Origin: Adiantum capillus-veneris
Lineage: Eukaryota; Streptophyta; Polypodiopsida; Polypodiales; Pteridaceae
Direction of reading: 5' to 3'
DNA: 64,000 nucleotides
Assembly: GCA_014529385.2 (NCBI GenBank)
Contig: CM043944.1
Span: 75,079,884-75,143,883 of the forward strand
Part shown: piece after piece, positions 1 to 9,602 of the stretch
Position numbering within the stretch: position 1 is the first letter of the stretch
Layout of the letters: each line of letters starts with the position of its first letter
Translations under genes and position numbers: made by a program
Notes under the pieces: generated by a model
What the model was told of the DNA's origin: nothing
Database searches by the model: none
The model's input: only the letters and a program-made list of their open reading frames with translations

Positions 1-799
1 CGAAGGTGCCATCATAGGTAAGGAAAGAGATGCTCTTCCCTCCCTCTTTGAATTTCTTCAGCTTGGACGACCTCTTCCATGCGGCATAGGATTTCCTATG
101 GCCTCTTCTTTTTGATGGTTCAAAAGTTGCACCATCACTTTCTTCAGAAGATGAAGAATTTGAAGAAGGTGGAGAAGAGGGTGACCTCTTTCTCGCCTTT
201 TTCTTGTCTTGATCTTTGTCGTCTTCACGATAGCTTTCATAAGAGGAAGAGGATGAAGAAGATGGAGAAGAGGGTGTCCTCTTTCTCGCCTTTTTCTTCT
301 CTTGTTTTTTATCATCCCTCTTTGAATTATGGTGTGGAGAAGAGTGTGATGGTCTTCTCCGCTTTGGTGGTGATGGAGAGCGTTTAGCCCGCCGTCTTCG
401 TGGAGCCATCTCCGCCGAGGTGGCGGGAGACTCGCTTCTTTCTCGTTCCTTCGGTGGAGGCTCTTGAATTCTCCTTTGGGAAGGAGATGCATCATCCAGA
501 AGTAAGTTCTTGAGCCCTTCATATGGATTCTCTTCTTCTTCCCGAATCGGAGAGAGACCTCTTTTGGTAGTCTCACAAGGAGGCTTCCTAGGTGTTCTCT
601 CGTCATGGTGATGAGCTTGGAGAATCCCGTGAGCACGGAGCTGCCGTTGCACTTCACTTAGGAGAGATGGATTGCCCATGGCTTGTTGAAGCCTAGAAAC
701 AAGATAGTTAACAAGCATTGAAGCATCATTAGTAGCTTGCTCATGAGCAAAATCAAAGTTATCAACATTAATTTCACTCTCTTTACTATTGTCAGCCAT
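1..799 (-). CDS. Ty3/gypsy Gag, N-terminal part (runs off left edge)
   Basis: The frame is open from an ATG at 799 leftward to the window edge, about 266 codons with no stop. The first 45 residues are mildly acidic. Then comes a long Arg/Ser/Pro- and Lys-rich stretch in which a block of lysines followed by serines occurs twice, and the visible part ends with a KSISFLTYDGTF motif. That motif usually opens the retrotransposon Gag capsid domain, so the capsid, zinc knuckle and pol would lie outside the window. The primer site at 1204-1215 and the LTR from 1217 place this gene just inside the 5' end of a minus-strand LTR element. It is a structural polyprotein for a virus-like particle. The basic SR-like tail before the capsid is unusual and might bind RNA (inference). 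Confidence 0.75.
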   Translation of the reverse strand, partial: MADNSKESEINVDNFDFAHEQATNDASMLVNYLVSRLQQAMGNPSLLSEVQRQLRAHGILQAHHHDERTPRKPPCETTKRGLSPIREEEENPYEGLKNLLLDDASPSQRRIQEPPPKERERSESPATSAEMAPRRRRAKRSPSPPKRRRPSHSSPHHNSKRDDKKQEKKKARKRTPSSPSSSSSSSYESYREDDKDQDKKKARKRSPSSPPSSNSSSSEESDGATFEPSKRRGHRKSYAAWKRSSKLKKFKEGGKSISFLTYDGTF

Positions 800-1203
800 T
801 CTAACAACTTTTAGGTGTAAACTTTTTAGGTGTACTTTGGCACTTCAAGCCCTAGTTGCTACTCCTCTTTACCCCTTTAGAAAAAGCACTCAAGCTACTG
901 TACTCGCGGCTCGAATACCATTAATTGCAAGGAATAGAAGAGAGGGTCTTTCGACACCAAAACAGCACCGGCTCCTGTCAAGCTTCTAATAGCTCAATAG
1001 TGGTTAAGCCGTAGGCAAGCCCCGTAGGACTCCACTATTAAGACCATAGCTCTCGACGGTGATGCCCCGTTAACTGCACACAGGCAGGCGCACTGCAAGG
1101 CTGAAAAATCCCTATTCTACTTACTCACAGGAAATTAATAATACCAACCATTTGTAGCTAGCTTGAGGACCTCCCTTCTTGAGCAAGAAAAGAGAAACCT
1201 TGA
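800..1203 (-). other. Retrotransposon 5' leader between PBS and gag
   Basis: This is about 400 bases between the primer-binding site and the gag start on the minus strand. No convincing reading frame was seen. It would be the untranslated leader of the element that begins at 2747. Confidence 0.5.
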
Positions 1204-1215
1204 GCTCTGATACCA
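1204..1215 (-). other. Primer-binding site, initiator-Met tRNA type
   Basis: On the minus strand it reads TGGTATCAGAGC, the usual plant retrotransposon match to the 3' end of initiator tRNA-Met. It lies one base inside the LTR edge at 1217 and fixes the element's orientation as minus. Confidence 0.9.
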
Positions 1216-1216
1216 A

Positions 1217-2747
1217 TGTAACATTTAATGGCCTAAAATCTTATGTGTAGCGGAAATTAGCATGAACATAGTGGGCATTTCATTAGAATAGATTCCTAAT
1301 GAGTATTACAAGAGTGCTTGGGTGGAGAGAGCAACAAAAAGCATAACACCTAGTTAGATAGCATCGACAATACTTTCAAAAGAGAGAGCAATTAAGCTAT
1401 TGACAACAGTTGAGGACCGGATTTACATGGAGCCGGTCCCCCCCTCCAAAAGGCTTTGTATTATGGTTTCTCCCATCAAGAGAGACATTGTACAATACAA
1501 TTCTTTGTGTCCCTTCAAGACTAGCTAGTGCAATGAAGATGGAAGCTTCATACACCAAGCAAAACACTTAATCAAACACAACTTGAATTATCCCCGTTCT
1601 CAGACCCAAGACCTCACACACCTTCGAAGATGGTGAGAGCTAGCAGGGTATGAGAGTAGATTGAGAAGAAAAAGAAGTATCTTACGAGAAAGAAGTACAT
1701 CTCCTCACATAATCACTCATATTAGCATAGCTTAGCTTAGTAATTAGCTTGGTAGAGAAGATGAGCATGCATTGAAGCTTGGCTCTTGGTTGGATTTGCA
1801 TCCACATGCCAAGAGAGTGTTGATGTAGGCTTCTATCTCACAAGCTTGGAGTAGGTGATGAGCTCTCCATTAAAGCTTGGGAGGAGATAGAGTATTTTCC
1901 CTTCACACATGGTCAAGTGTGAGAGTGTGTGTGTCAATGCCAAGCAAAAATCAGCCCCCCCTCTCTCTTGGGCGAGCCCTAGCTGCTAAATAAGTCTGGC
2001 CTTTGCCTCATTGGACCTCCCCAGGTCAAGCCAATAGGAATTAAGCAGCATAAGTGATAGCCTTTAGACATGTGTCCCCCTTTCCCCTTTTGTGAGAGCT
2101 TTAGGTAATTAAATAATTAAACTAAACTCTCATTGGACCCCTTTGCCTCCTGGCCAATAGGAATCAGGCAAGCCATGGGGCTCCTGAATGCTCATTGGAC
2201 CCCTTGGGAGACTGCCCAATAGTCTTCTAGGAGACTTAATTCTCATTGGTTTCTTTTATTAAATGTTTTTAAATTAATTAAACTAGATTTACTCTAGCTT
2301 AATTCTCATTGGTCCACTTCAAGGGTCTTCCAATAGGAATTGGGCACACCTTGTGGGCATCTGGCCTAGGGAGCTGACATGTGTCCCTCATTCCCTTTGT
2401 GTAAAGGGAGCCTGTGTGTGTGTGTGTGTGGCTTTCTCTCTCATTCCCTAGCTTTGGGGCTCGCCCCCTCCCATGTAGGGATGTAGAAAGACTTTTTGGG
2501 CACACACTAAGCATCCAATTTTTCCTAGGGTTAACCTTTGGACACAACCTTTGAATTTTGGAACCTTAGCATTTTGGAAGTCTTAATGGGTTGAACCTTA
2601 GGGTCTTTTTGGCCCATTGTTTCACATGGCTCTTTTTCAGATGGCCCCCCCTTTGGATCCCTATTTTCCCTCCTTTGGATCCCTACTGTGGCCGGTCTGC
2701 TAGCTTAACCAATATTCTAGCTTTTTCTCCCTTGGCACTTCCCCACA
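1217..2747 (-). repeat. 5' LTR (about 1.53 kb) of a minus-strand gypsy element
   Basis: The left edge TGTAAC abuts the primer site. The right edge ends CCCCACA, so on the minus strand the LTR starts TGTGGGGAAG and ends GTTACA, giving TG...CA ends with a short TGT/ACA inversion. No protein-coding frame was seen. The right boundary falls just beyond the point where the neighbouring element's pol reading frame breaks off, as expected if this element inserted into that one. The matching 3' LTR and left target duplication are outside the window, so the right edge is inferred from sequence alone. Confidence 0.6.
2007..2337. promoter_or_regulatory. Array of paired ATTGG/CCAAT boxes in the LTR
   Basis: CTCATTGG occurs at about 2007, 2129, 2191, 2242 and 2305. 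CCAATAG follows at about 2031, 2154, 2216 and 2330, usually with GGACC after the first box and GGAAT after the second. The units are diverged repeats of one inverted CCAAT pair. CCAAT boxes are bound by NF-Y in plants; a role as an LTR enhancer is inference. Confidence 0.5.
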
Positions 2748-2755
2748 TTAAATGA

Positions 2756-5641
2756 TCAGTTTAATATGAGAAAATCATTTAGGAGAATTAGATATTGATT
2801 ATTATGACATCTCACCTGAGAATAATCCCAAGCAAACACATCCTTATAATCAACCAATAATTGCAACAGCTGAGCCAGAAATTCCCCTTGAATGTGTGCA
2901 CTCACTCTGACCATTCTTGGTTCTGCCTCTGTTCTGAAATTTAGCTCCTGAAGCTCCTCCTTTTCTACCCTGCTTGATGCCCCAAACTTCTTTTCATAGA
3001 TTTTCTCAGCCATATCCCTGGCCTCCTTTTCTTCCTGCTGAATCTGTTCCTTATCAGACATAGCATATTTCTGGTCCACCAACTGCAACAGTTCCTTACC
3101 CTGCACTGTCTGTCCTGGTGCTAAACCTGTATCTGGCTCATCCTGTTTCTTACCCTGCTGTAACATGCTTTCCACATCTACTTCAAACACAGGTACAACA
3201 GTTGGATTGGCCTTCAAGAACTCTTCCTCTTGGTCATCTGTGACCTCATCAGCAAAATTAATAGTCTGAGCAAACAGTGGTTTCTCACTTAATGGAACCA
3301 TCTTCCTTCCCCTCATAGGTATGGTTACTTTCTTTTTCCCTTTTTTCAATATGACAACATTTTCTCCCCAGTCCTGTCTTACTTTAGCCAATCTGAACCA
3401 AGGCCTTCCTAATAGCATTTCATATGCAGCTGCTGAGTCTGACATTCTGAGTACCACAAAATTAACAAAAAAGGATAATCCTGACACCTGAATTTCCTGG
3501 GCTTTGAGAATTCCCAAAGGTTGTACCCTAGATTGGTCTGCCATTTTCACCTGAAAAGGTGCTGGAGCCATAGCTCCCAACTCCATTCTTTTGTACACTG
3601 CCTCTGGTAAAATATTCACCCCAAAGCCTCCATCCAATAACACATCATCAAAATTTTCTCCAAGAAAGTGTACTTTAATAACTGGTACCACAAAGTCCAC
3701 ATCTGCTGGATCAATTCTATTTGCTGCTGCTGAATAAAACTGCCTGTCCATTGTGCCAAGTCCATTCAGGTTTTGCAGCTTTCTGAATAATCTGTCTTTG
3801 AAAGCTGGAACCAATTGCAACAACTGATCCAAAGATAATTGAAGAGGTGAGCTAATAAGTATTTCAAACCAATCCTTATCCTGTTTATTTTCCATCTCCT
3901 TACTCCCTTTATTCTGGTCTTCCTTTTCTTTTGGGTCATCCTCAATATCCACCTGCTTTGCCTGGTGTTTGGCAATCCTTTTTGTAACCTGGTCTCTTAC
4001 CCCTTTTTGCTCCTTCCAATCCAAAGGTGCTTTATCCTTAGACCTAGTCACTGCTAGAACTTCAACATGATCCTCCTGCACACATTGGTTACAGTCACAA
4101 GCCCATTGATGTTCCTCTTCATTCCCTTGCTGCTCCTGTTCTTGGTCAGTATCTTGCATCTGCTTATCTTGAGAACACACATCAAACAAGATTACATTTG
4201 CCTGAGCTGCTGGCTGATTTTGCTGCTGCTGCTGTTGCTGCTGTTGCTGATTTTCAGGTTGATTGGGCTGATTATATCTCACAATGGGCATTCCCCTTTC
4301 TTCCCTATGCTTCACCCATAAAGCACAATTGGGACCTACCCAGTGATCTGGTGCACCACAGTACACACAGGGTCTCCTATTATTATTGTTCTCCTGCTCT
4401 CTCCAAGGAGGTCTAGGAGGTCTTGCCCTCTGAAATGGTGGTCTTCCCATAAATGGTACTGCTTGATTTGCTCCAATTTCTGGTCTTCCTCTTCCTATGT
4501 TAGGTGTTGTCTGCCCTCTATTCTTTGGATTATACCAACAGCTAGCAGTACTATGTCCATCCCTTTCACAAATGTGACAATACACTTTTTCTTTAGGTGC
4601 TACAACAGAATAACCAAACTTTTTAAGTTTGCCTACCAAATCTTGCTCAATACTCTGCTTTTGCTTAACTTTCTTCTTCTTACTGCTCTTTTTCTTCTTT
4701 CTTTTTTCTGTTTCCTCATCACTGTCTGATGGTGAGTCTGAATCTGAGTTCCCACTTGAATCTGTGTCTTCAGATGCTTCTTCTGAATCTGAGTCACTGT
4801 CTTCTTTTCCTTTTGCTTTGGTCATGCCAAGTCTCTTCTCCACCCTTGCAGCAGCAGTAACAAGGTCATCCAGACCTCCAGCAATATCAATGCTAGCTAC
4901 TGCTCCCTTTAAGCTGCTTCTCAATCCTTTCAAAAAATAACCTGCTAACATTTCATTAGTGGGTCTTTCATTCCCCTGCAATCTTTCTACTAAAATTCTG
5001 AACTTCTGTGCATAGTCTTCAACCAACATCTTATTTTGCTTAATGTCTCTGAGTTTTCTCAGGACATCAGTCGGAGTCTTCTCCTTTCTAAATCTCTGCA
5101 GAAATGCCTGCTTCAAAGCATTATAAGTAGCAAAATGTGCAATGCCATATTGGCTGAACCAACTCATGGCCTTTCCTTCCAATGTGGCAGCAAACTGTTC
5201 CATCTTTACTCCATCAGCATACATCACCTGATAGCCACTTGCCTGCCACTTAGTTTCAAACTGTGCCACATGACAGTCAGCATCTTCCTTACTCCCTGCT
5301 CTAAACTTGGCTGCCTTGACCTTTGGGTTGGGTGGTGGTTGAGCCATTGGAATGGGTTGTGGTGGTCTCCTAGGTCTTTGCCTGGTAGCCCCCTGAAGTG
5401 GGTCAAACTGGATCCTTCTCCTGGTGGTTCTTCTTGCCAGGAATAAAGCTCCAATAAATTGCCTCACTCTCTCTTCTCCTGCTGCTCCTGATCCTACCCC
5501 TCCTTGGTCTACAGGTTGCTGCCCCTGAGCATCGGGTGATTGCTGATTGTCATGATCATAGTTAAATGGATCAATGTTTCCAGCCTGTGCTTGAGCCCTT
5601 GTGTAGTACACTCTTCCTACTCTCCTGTCTCCCTCTGACAT
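2756..5641 (-). CDS. Gypsy Gag-protease polyprotein, broken at the start of RT
   Basis: One 961-codon frame. Residues about 100-270 are the retrotransposon Gag capsid domain. A K/S/D-rich linker follows, then two zinc knuckles, CHICERDGHSTASC and CVYCGAPDHWVGPNC, then Gln-rich sequence. Around residues 660-790 is an aspartic protease-like domain whose active site reads LLDGGFGVNI, with DGG in place of D-S/T-G. The frame ends in the first conserved RT block, FAWDYSQ, followed by about 20 unrelated residues. There it meets the LTR of the inserted element at 2747. A CAG|GTGAG splice-donor sequence sits exactly at the break, so an intron is an alternative to truncation. The long clean frame suggests a fairly young copy. 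Confidence 0.85.
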   Translation of the reverse strand: MSEGDRRVGRVYYTRAQAQAGNIDPFNYDHDNQQSPDAQGQQPVDQGGVGSGAAGEERVRQFIGALFLARRTTRRRIQFDPLQGATRQRPRRPPQPIPMAQPPPNPKVKAAKFRAGSKEDADCHVAQFETKWQASGYQVMYADGVKMEQFAATLEGKAMSWFSQYGIAHFATYNALKQAFLQRFRKEKTPTDVLRKLRDIKQNKMLVEDYAQKFRILVERLQGNERPTNEMLAGYFLKGLRSSLKGAVASIDIAGGLDDLVTAAARVEKRLGMTKAKGKEDSDSDSEEASEDTDSSGNSDSDSPSDSDEETEKRKKKKSSKKKKVKQKQSIEQDLVGKLKKFGYSVVAPKEKVYCHICERDGHSTASCWYNPKNRGQTTPNIGRGRPEIGANQAVPFMGRPPFQRARPPRPPWREQENNNNRRPCVYCGAPDHWVGPNCALWVKHREERGMPIVRYNQPNQPENQQQQQQQQQQNQPAAQANVILFDVCSQDKQMQDTDQEQEQQGNEEEHQWACDCNQCVQEDHVEVLAVTRSKDKAPLDWKEQKGVRDQVTKRIAKHQAKQVDIEDDPKEKEDQNKGSKEMENKQDKDWFEILISSPLQLSLDQLLQLVPAFKDRLFRKLQNLNGLGTMDRQFYSAAANRIDPADVDFVVPVIKVHFLGENFDDVLLDGGFGVNILPEAVYKRMELGAMAPAPFQVKMADQSRVQPLGILKAQEIQVSGLSFFVNFVVLRMSDSAAAYEMLLGRPWFRLAKVRQDWGENVVILKKGKKKVTIPMRGRKMVPLSEKPLFAQTINFADEVTDDQEEEFLKANPTVVPVFEVDVESMLQQGKKQDEPDTGLAPGQTVQGKELLQLVDQKYAMSDKEQIQQEEKEARDMAEKIYEKKFGASSRVEKEELQELNFRTEAEPRMVRVSAHIQGEFLAQLLQLLVDYKDVFAWDYSQVRCHNNQYLILLNDFLILN

Positions 5642-5666
5642 GCATCATTACTTGAAAATAAACGTT

Positions 5667-5683
5667 AACCCAGCGGATCGCCA
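5667..5683 (-). other. Primer-binding site next to the 365-bp LTR
   Basis: The minus strand reads TGGCGATCCGCTGGGTT, starting two bases inside the LTR edge at 5686. The TGG start is what is expected for pairing with a tRNA CCA end. The tRNA species was not identified. Confidence 0.65.
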
Positions 5684-5685
5684 AA

Positions 5686-6050
5686 TGTGTTGTGGGTTAG
5701 GTCAACACATGAACATCATACACAGCAATAATAACCATCTACTCCACCATACTACATTAACAACAATTCAGACACAGTAAACCTAACTACTCTAAATATC
5801 AGAGTAAGCAGAAAATACACTGAATAGTTGCTGCACTGTACCATCATCATCGCATTCATATCAAAGAACAGATACATCGTGCGCAGATACATTCCCCACT
5901 TTTATAGATAAATCCGACTTAACTACCCAGTCACAAGACATTCAGCAGACTGCAACTGAAAGACAGTTACATCCGACTTAGCAAAATACAGCTCAGTAAA
6001 TATCCGATAAGTCAATATCCGACTTAGCTATTCAGAGTCAGTTTCTAACA
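5686..6050 (-). repeat. 365-bp 5' LTR of the minus-strand Gag-protease element
   Basis: The plus strand begins TGTGTTGTGG and ends TTTCTAACA, so the minus strand reads TGTTAG...AACACA with the expected TG/CA ends. It lies immediately upstream of the primer site and gag of the element at 2756-5641. ATCCGACTTA recurs three times inside it. Its right edge falls inside the gag frame of the plus-strand element, giving an insertion junction at 6050/6051. Confidence 0.7.
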
Positions 6051-7225
6051 TGTGCCTCTCAACAACCGAAGAAGAAGATTTGGAGGAGTGGATGACCGTC
6101 TTTGAGTTATATATGCTGTCATTGCATATGCCTATGGAGGATAACAAGATGCACACGATCCCACTGCTGATGCGAGGAAGGGCAAAGGCTTGGTTCTATG
6201 CATTGGAGGGTGAACCGAGATTTATGTGGCCAGCATTACAGACTCGATTTCTACAGGACTTTTGTAAAGAGGTATCTCTTGTTGATTTAGATGCAAAACT
6301 GAAGAATTTGAAGCAAGATGAGAACGAAGAATTTGGAGTTTTTCTTGCCCGCTCTGAAGAGCATTGGAGGGATTTTGTAGCCGCCATGCAGTTGGCACAT
6401 GGCATTGAGTACTTCAAGTTGGAGAAGTTCATGGAGTGCCTACATCCCAAGGTTTGGGAAAAAGTGGATTTTGAAAGCCCGAAAAATTACAACGGGACTG
6501 TCGCTATTGCATGGGTGAAAAGCAAGAAAATCAAAAAGAAAATTGAGCAAGGCGCGATGGGATACGAGTTGATGGTCCTGAACCCTGCTCCAACTCCGAG
6601 GGAGGAAGCTCAAGTGGACAATCAAGGGAACCGAGGGGTGGAAGAAATTCCTCAACAATGGGTATGTACTATCCAAGATTTAAGTCAGTAGATGCAAGAA
6701 TTACGCTTGAGTGTGATGGACAAAGGACAGCCAAGATCAAGAAGAGGCAGCACCATGCAACTGCTAGGTAGGCGATATAATTGCAGAGCAGAGGGACATT
6801 TTTCTCCAGATTGCCCTCATCCACCCAGGGAAAGAGGTGGCATGTACCCTCTATTCGGTCAAGTCAGAGGACAAGCACAAGTCAATGGTCAAAGGGAGCA
6901 GCAAGCTGTTTAAAATCAGGCACCATCGATTCCGCTAGGTAATGATGAAGTGCAAAGAGTGAATATTATAGGAGTTGATCGGTAGGAAGTTGATGTTGCC
7001 AATAAGAGAGCAAGAGGAGGAAGGGAGACCAAAACAGAACCAGAAGCCAGAGCTAGGAAAGGGAAAGAGAAAGTGGATGTGAGGAAAGAGCAACCTGAGC
7101 CAAGCAGACGGAGACGACGAAGGAAGATTAAGCAGACAAATTTTCAGTTGGGACGAGGTCACCCCGAATATGATCTGGTAAGTGATGTTCAAAAACAAAA
7201 AGCTAATATCACTTTTGGGTAGTTA
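6050..7225 (+). pseudogene. Gypsy gag, truncated at 5' by LTR insertion, with nonsense codons
   Basis: The frame from 6051 encodes a Gag capsid-like domain (LLMRGRAKAWFYALEG, then ALQTRFLQDF) followed by a basic region. A degenerate zinc knuckle around 6775-6825 has lost its first cysteine (YNCRAEGHFSPDC). In-frame TAG at 6689, TAA at 6911 and two later TAGs break a frame that otherwise continues to ANITFG, a motif just before gypsy protease. The apparent ATG at 6050 is an artefact: its A is the last base of the inserted LTR. The true start lies left of the inserted elements and outside the window. Confidence 0.8.
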
Positions 7226-7960
7226 TTTGCGTTGAATCCTAGATTGAGGCGACACTGGGTCGACCAGTGTTAGTACAAGGTTACCTCGTGAAAGAGGTGA
7301 TGCGCATGCAGTGCAGAATCTGGCCTTAAGGGTGGGGAGCCCCATGGATGTGCTTCCAGTGGTGGAGGTTTTTGTGGAAAGGAATAAGTAGGTGCAAGCC
7401 TATATTGATGGTGATGCCCAAGTTTGTGTGATAACGAAGTCTGCTATGAAAGATATCGGCATCAAGTCTATGGTCAGGTCTAATGTTCGGATGAGAATGG
7501 CCACCCATGCCAAACCTCGATGTTCGAGAGTGGCCCAATTATACTGGGGAGTTCGTGGTTGTTAACTTTTTTGTTATGAAAGCAGGTGAAAATGCATATC
7601 CAATTATACTGGGGAGTTCGTGGTTGTTGGCAATCAGGGCCAAACAAGATTGGGGAACAGGGGTTCTTTTACCTTGCCAGATCGGGAGGATGGCGGGCCT
7701 GAATACCCTATTCATCCAATCTTGAAATGTCGCATATGCATTCACCAATCCAAAAGAGTTAAAGATAAAGGAGCACCTGTACAAGTTAAAGTTGTGTTTC
7801 CAAAGATTAGATAAAGAAGGAGAGCAATTGAACATGAAGAAGTGCAAATTGGCATAGCCTCGGGCTCATCTTTTGGTCCATGTGGTCTCACAGAATGGTA
7901 TTGAAGTTTGGCATCTCCAGGTTGGTAGTTAAGAGGGATGCCCTCTTAGTTATCAAGAAG
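7226..7960 (+). pseudogene. Gypsy protease and remnant of RT, rearranged
   Basis: Protease-like sequence can be followed at about 7360-7660 (AYIDGDAQVCVI, then AYPIILGSSWLL), across stops and a frame change. A 29-base segment occurs at 7534 and again at 7600. RT is reduced to two pieces. The segment at about 7690-7760 reads as RT only on the minus strand (FGLVNAYATFQDWMNRVF). Plus-strand thumb sequence (KEHLYKLKLCFQRL, then KKCKLA) lies at about 7757-7890. The catalytic DD segment between them is absent. This copy could not reverse transcribe. Confidence 0.7.
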
Positions 7961-8520
7961 CTTTTGGGGCAATGGCAGGTAAAAAGAGATTCTCTCAAAA
8001 ATTGGTTTTCTTCATAAAGAAGTTGTTAAAGTTCTTTGAAGAAGTGCAGTTCAAGCATGTTAGGAGAGAGTACAATCAAGACGTAGATAGGTTAGCTAGC
8101 AGTCGAGTGCAGACTCAAGTATCAAGTTTACATGTGGCACCGGCTACTTTTTAGGTAGGGAAACTCTCAAGGAGGTTGATTAGTTTTTGAGTACAGGTCA
8201 ATGTTCGAAGGGGTTGTCAAAGATGCAAAAGAGAAGAGTTGTTCAAAAGGCACAGAAGTTCACTTTGGTGGGAGAAGATTTGATGACCTATGGAAGAGAC
8301 GGATTGTTGAGAAGAGTTCTTTACAAGAAGGAGATTGGCATGGCATTGGAATAATGTCATGAGAAAAGTGGTCATCAGGGTAAGGATCAAGTTTTGTTTC
8401 GCATTTTAAGAAGTGGTTTTTGGTGGCCTTCAATTGTACGAGATTACTAGTGCAAGACATGCCATCCGTGCCAAACGATTAGTGAAAGGAGGCTAGTAGC
8501 TAAACCGCAAGGGGCTATCA
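7961..8520 (+). pseudogene. Gypsy RNase H end and integrase N-terminal remnant
   Basis: At 7972-8154 a frame carries the end of RNase H (QFKHVRREYNQDVDRLAS). The next 350 bases retain scattered pieces of the integrase zinc-binding region in shifting frames with several stops. Normally this stretch would remove the RNA template and hold the integrase HHCC finger. No intact finger can be read. Confidence 0.6.
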
Positions 8521-9400
8521 TAGCTTAGGATGCATTTGAGAAGTGGGGATTGGATGCTATCAGTCCATTGCCCAAGTCTGCAAGTGGTAAGAAGTACATT
8601 GTGGTGGCCATTGATTATCTTATCAGGTAGGTTGAAGCGAAAGCGATGAAGGAGGCAAATGCCCATACAGTTGCTCAGTTTCTTTTTTATTGCATATGTT
8701 GCCACTTTTAGAGTGCCTTGGGTGCTCATTTTTTATTGGGGTCAGGGTTTTAGAAGCAAATTGGTGCATGCACTGGTGGAAAAGTTGGGTATTCAGCATA
8801 GATTTTCATCTGCATACCATCCTCAGTGCAATGGTTTGGTTGAGTGTGCAAATGGACAAATCGTCAAGATGCTCACGAAGTATATATACGAACAGGTTGA
8901 AGAGTGGGAAGCTAACCTTGATAAGTGTTTGTGGGCATACATGACCTCTTACAAGGTAGCTACCAAATTTACTCCCTATCAGTTGGTATGTGGCAAGGAA
9001 GCAGTGCTGCCTATTCATGTGCAGCTAGGTGCACTAAAAGGTATGTGGCAGGTTAACAAGTCTCACCAAGATGTTTTGCAAGATAAGATAACCAGTCTTA
9101 AATCCCTAAAGATAGATTGTGAAGCGGTAGCAAATTTCTATGTGAAGCAGCGGGAGAAAAGAGTAGCAAAGTTCAATCAGCATTCGCTAGAGAAGCAAAG
9201 GGAGAAGGGGGATTTGGTGATGAAATATGAGAGCTATCTGGATTTTACCTTCCAGAAGAAGTTTAAGAAGAAGTGGATAGGGCCTTACAAATCCATCAGG
9301 TCTTTCGTAATGGCATTTACTTGTTGATGCGGATGGATGGTCGTCTTCTCAAGAATAGAGTGAATGGTGTGTGTCTCAAGCCATATTTTGAGAGATAATT
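8521..9400 (+). pseudogene. Gypsy integrase catalytic core and C-terminal domain
   Basis: The first catalytic Asp is in KWGLDAISPL at about 8540. A TAG replaces the expected Trp after DYLIR. After a frame change the core continues in 8659-9327, where the second catalytic Asp motif has decayed to FYWGQGF and the Glu is kept in NGLVECANGQ. The C-terminal segment reads WIGPYKSI, then, after one more frameshift, MRMDGRLLKNRVNGVCLKPYF up to 9400. Integrase inserts the element's DNA; this copy lacks the second Asp and has two frame breaks. Confidence 0.8.
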
Positions 9401-9591
9401 GGTGCCAGCAGTGCATCAGGTTTTGATAGAGGGGGTTGGGCAACCAACCTGAATAGGATTTACACTAGCCGTGAAAAGACTCTGTACATACAATAGTTTT
9501 TTTTTTGTTTGCTCACAATTTTGGATAGTGTTTTCCAGTTTTTGCAGTTGGTAGAAAAATAAACATGCTTTGTGGTTGAACATGAATGTTC

Positions 9592-9602
9592 AACAAGGGG
9601 GG
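9592..9602 (+). other. Polypurine tract of the plus-strand gypsy element
   Basis: AACAAGGGGGG followed at once by TGGG is the usual arrangement of a plus-strand primer before a 3' LTR. It lies about 190 bases after the last integrase codons. Confidence 0.5.

Noticed and set aside
58-657. 199-codon basic frame on the minus strand
   Set aside because: It is out of frame with the Gag reading that starts at 799 and runs to the edge; the latter carries the SISFLTYDGTF motif.
4067-5446. Several plus-strand Leu/Ser-rich frames
   Set aside because: They are antisense shadows of the Gag-protease frame.
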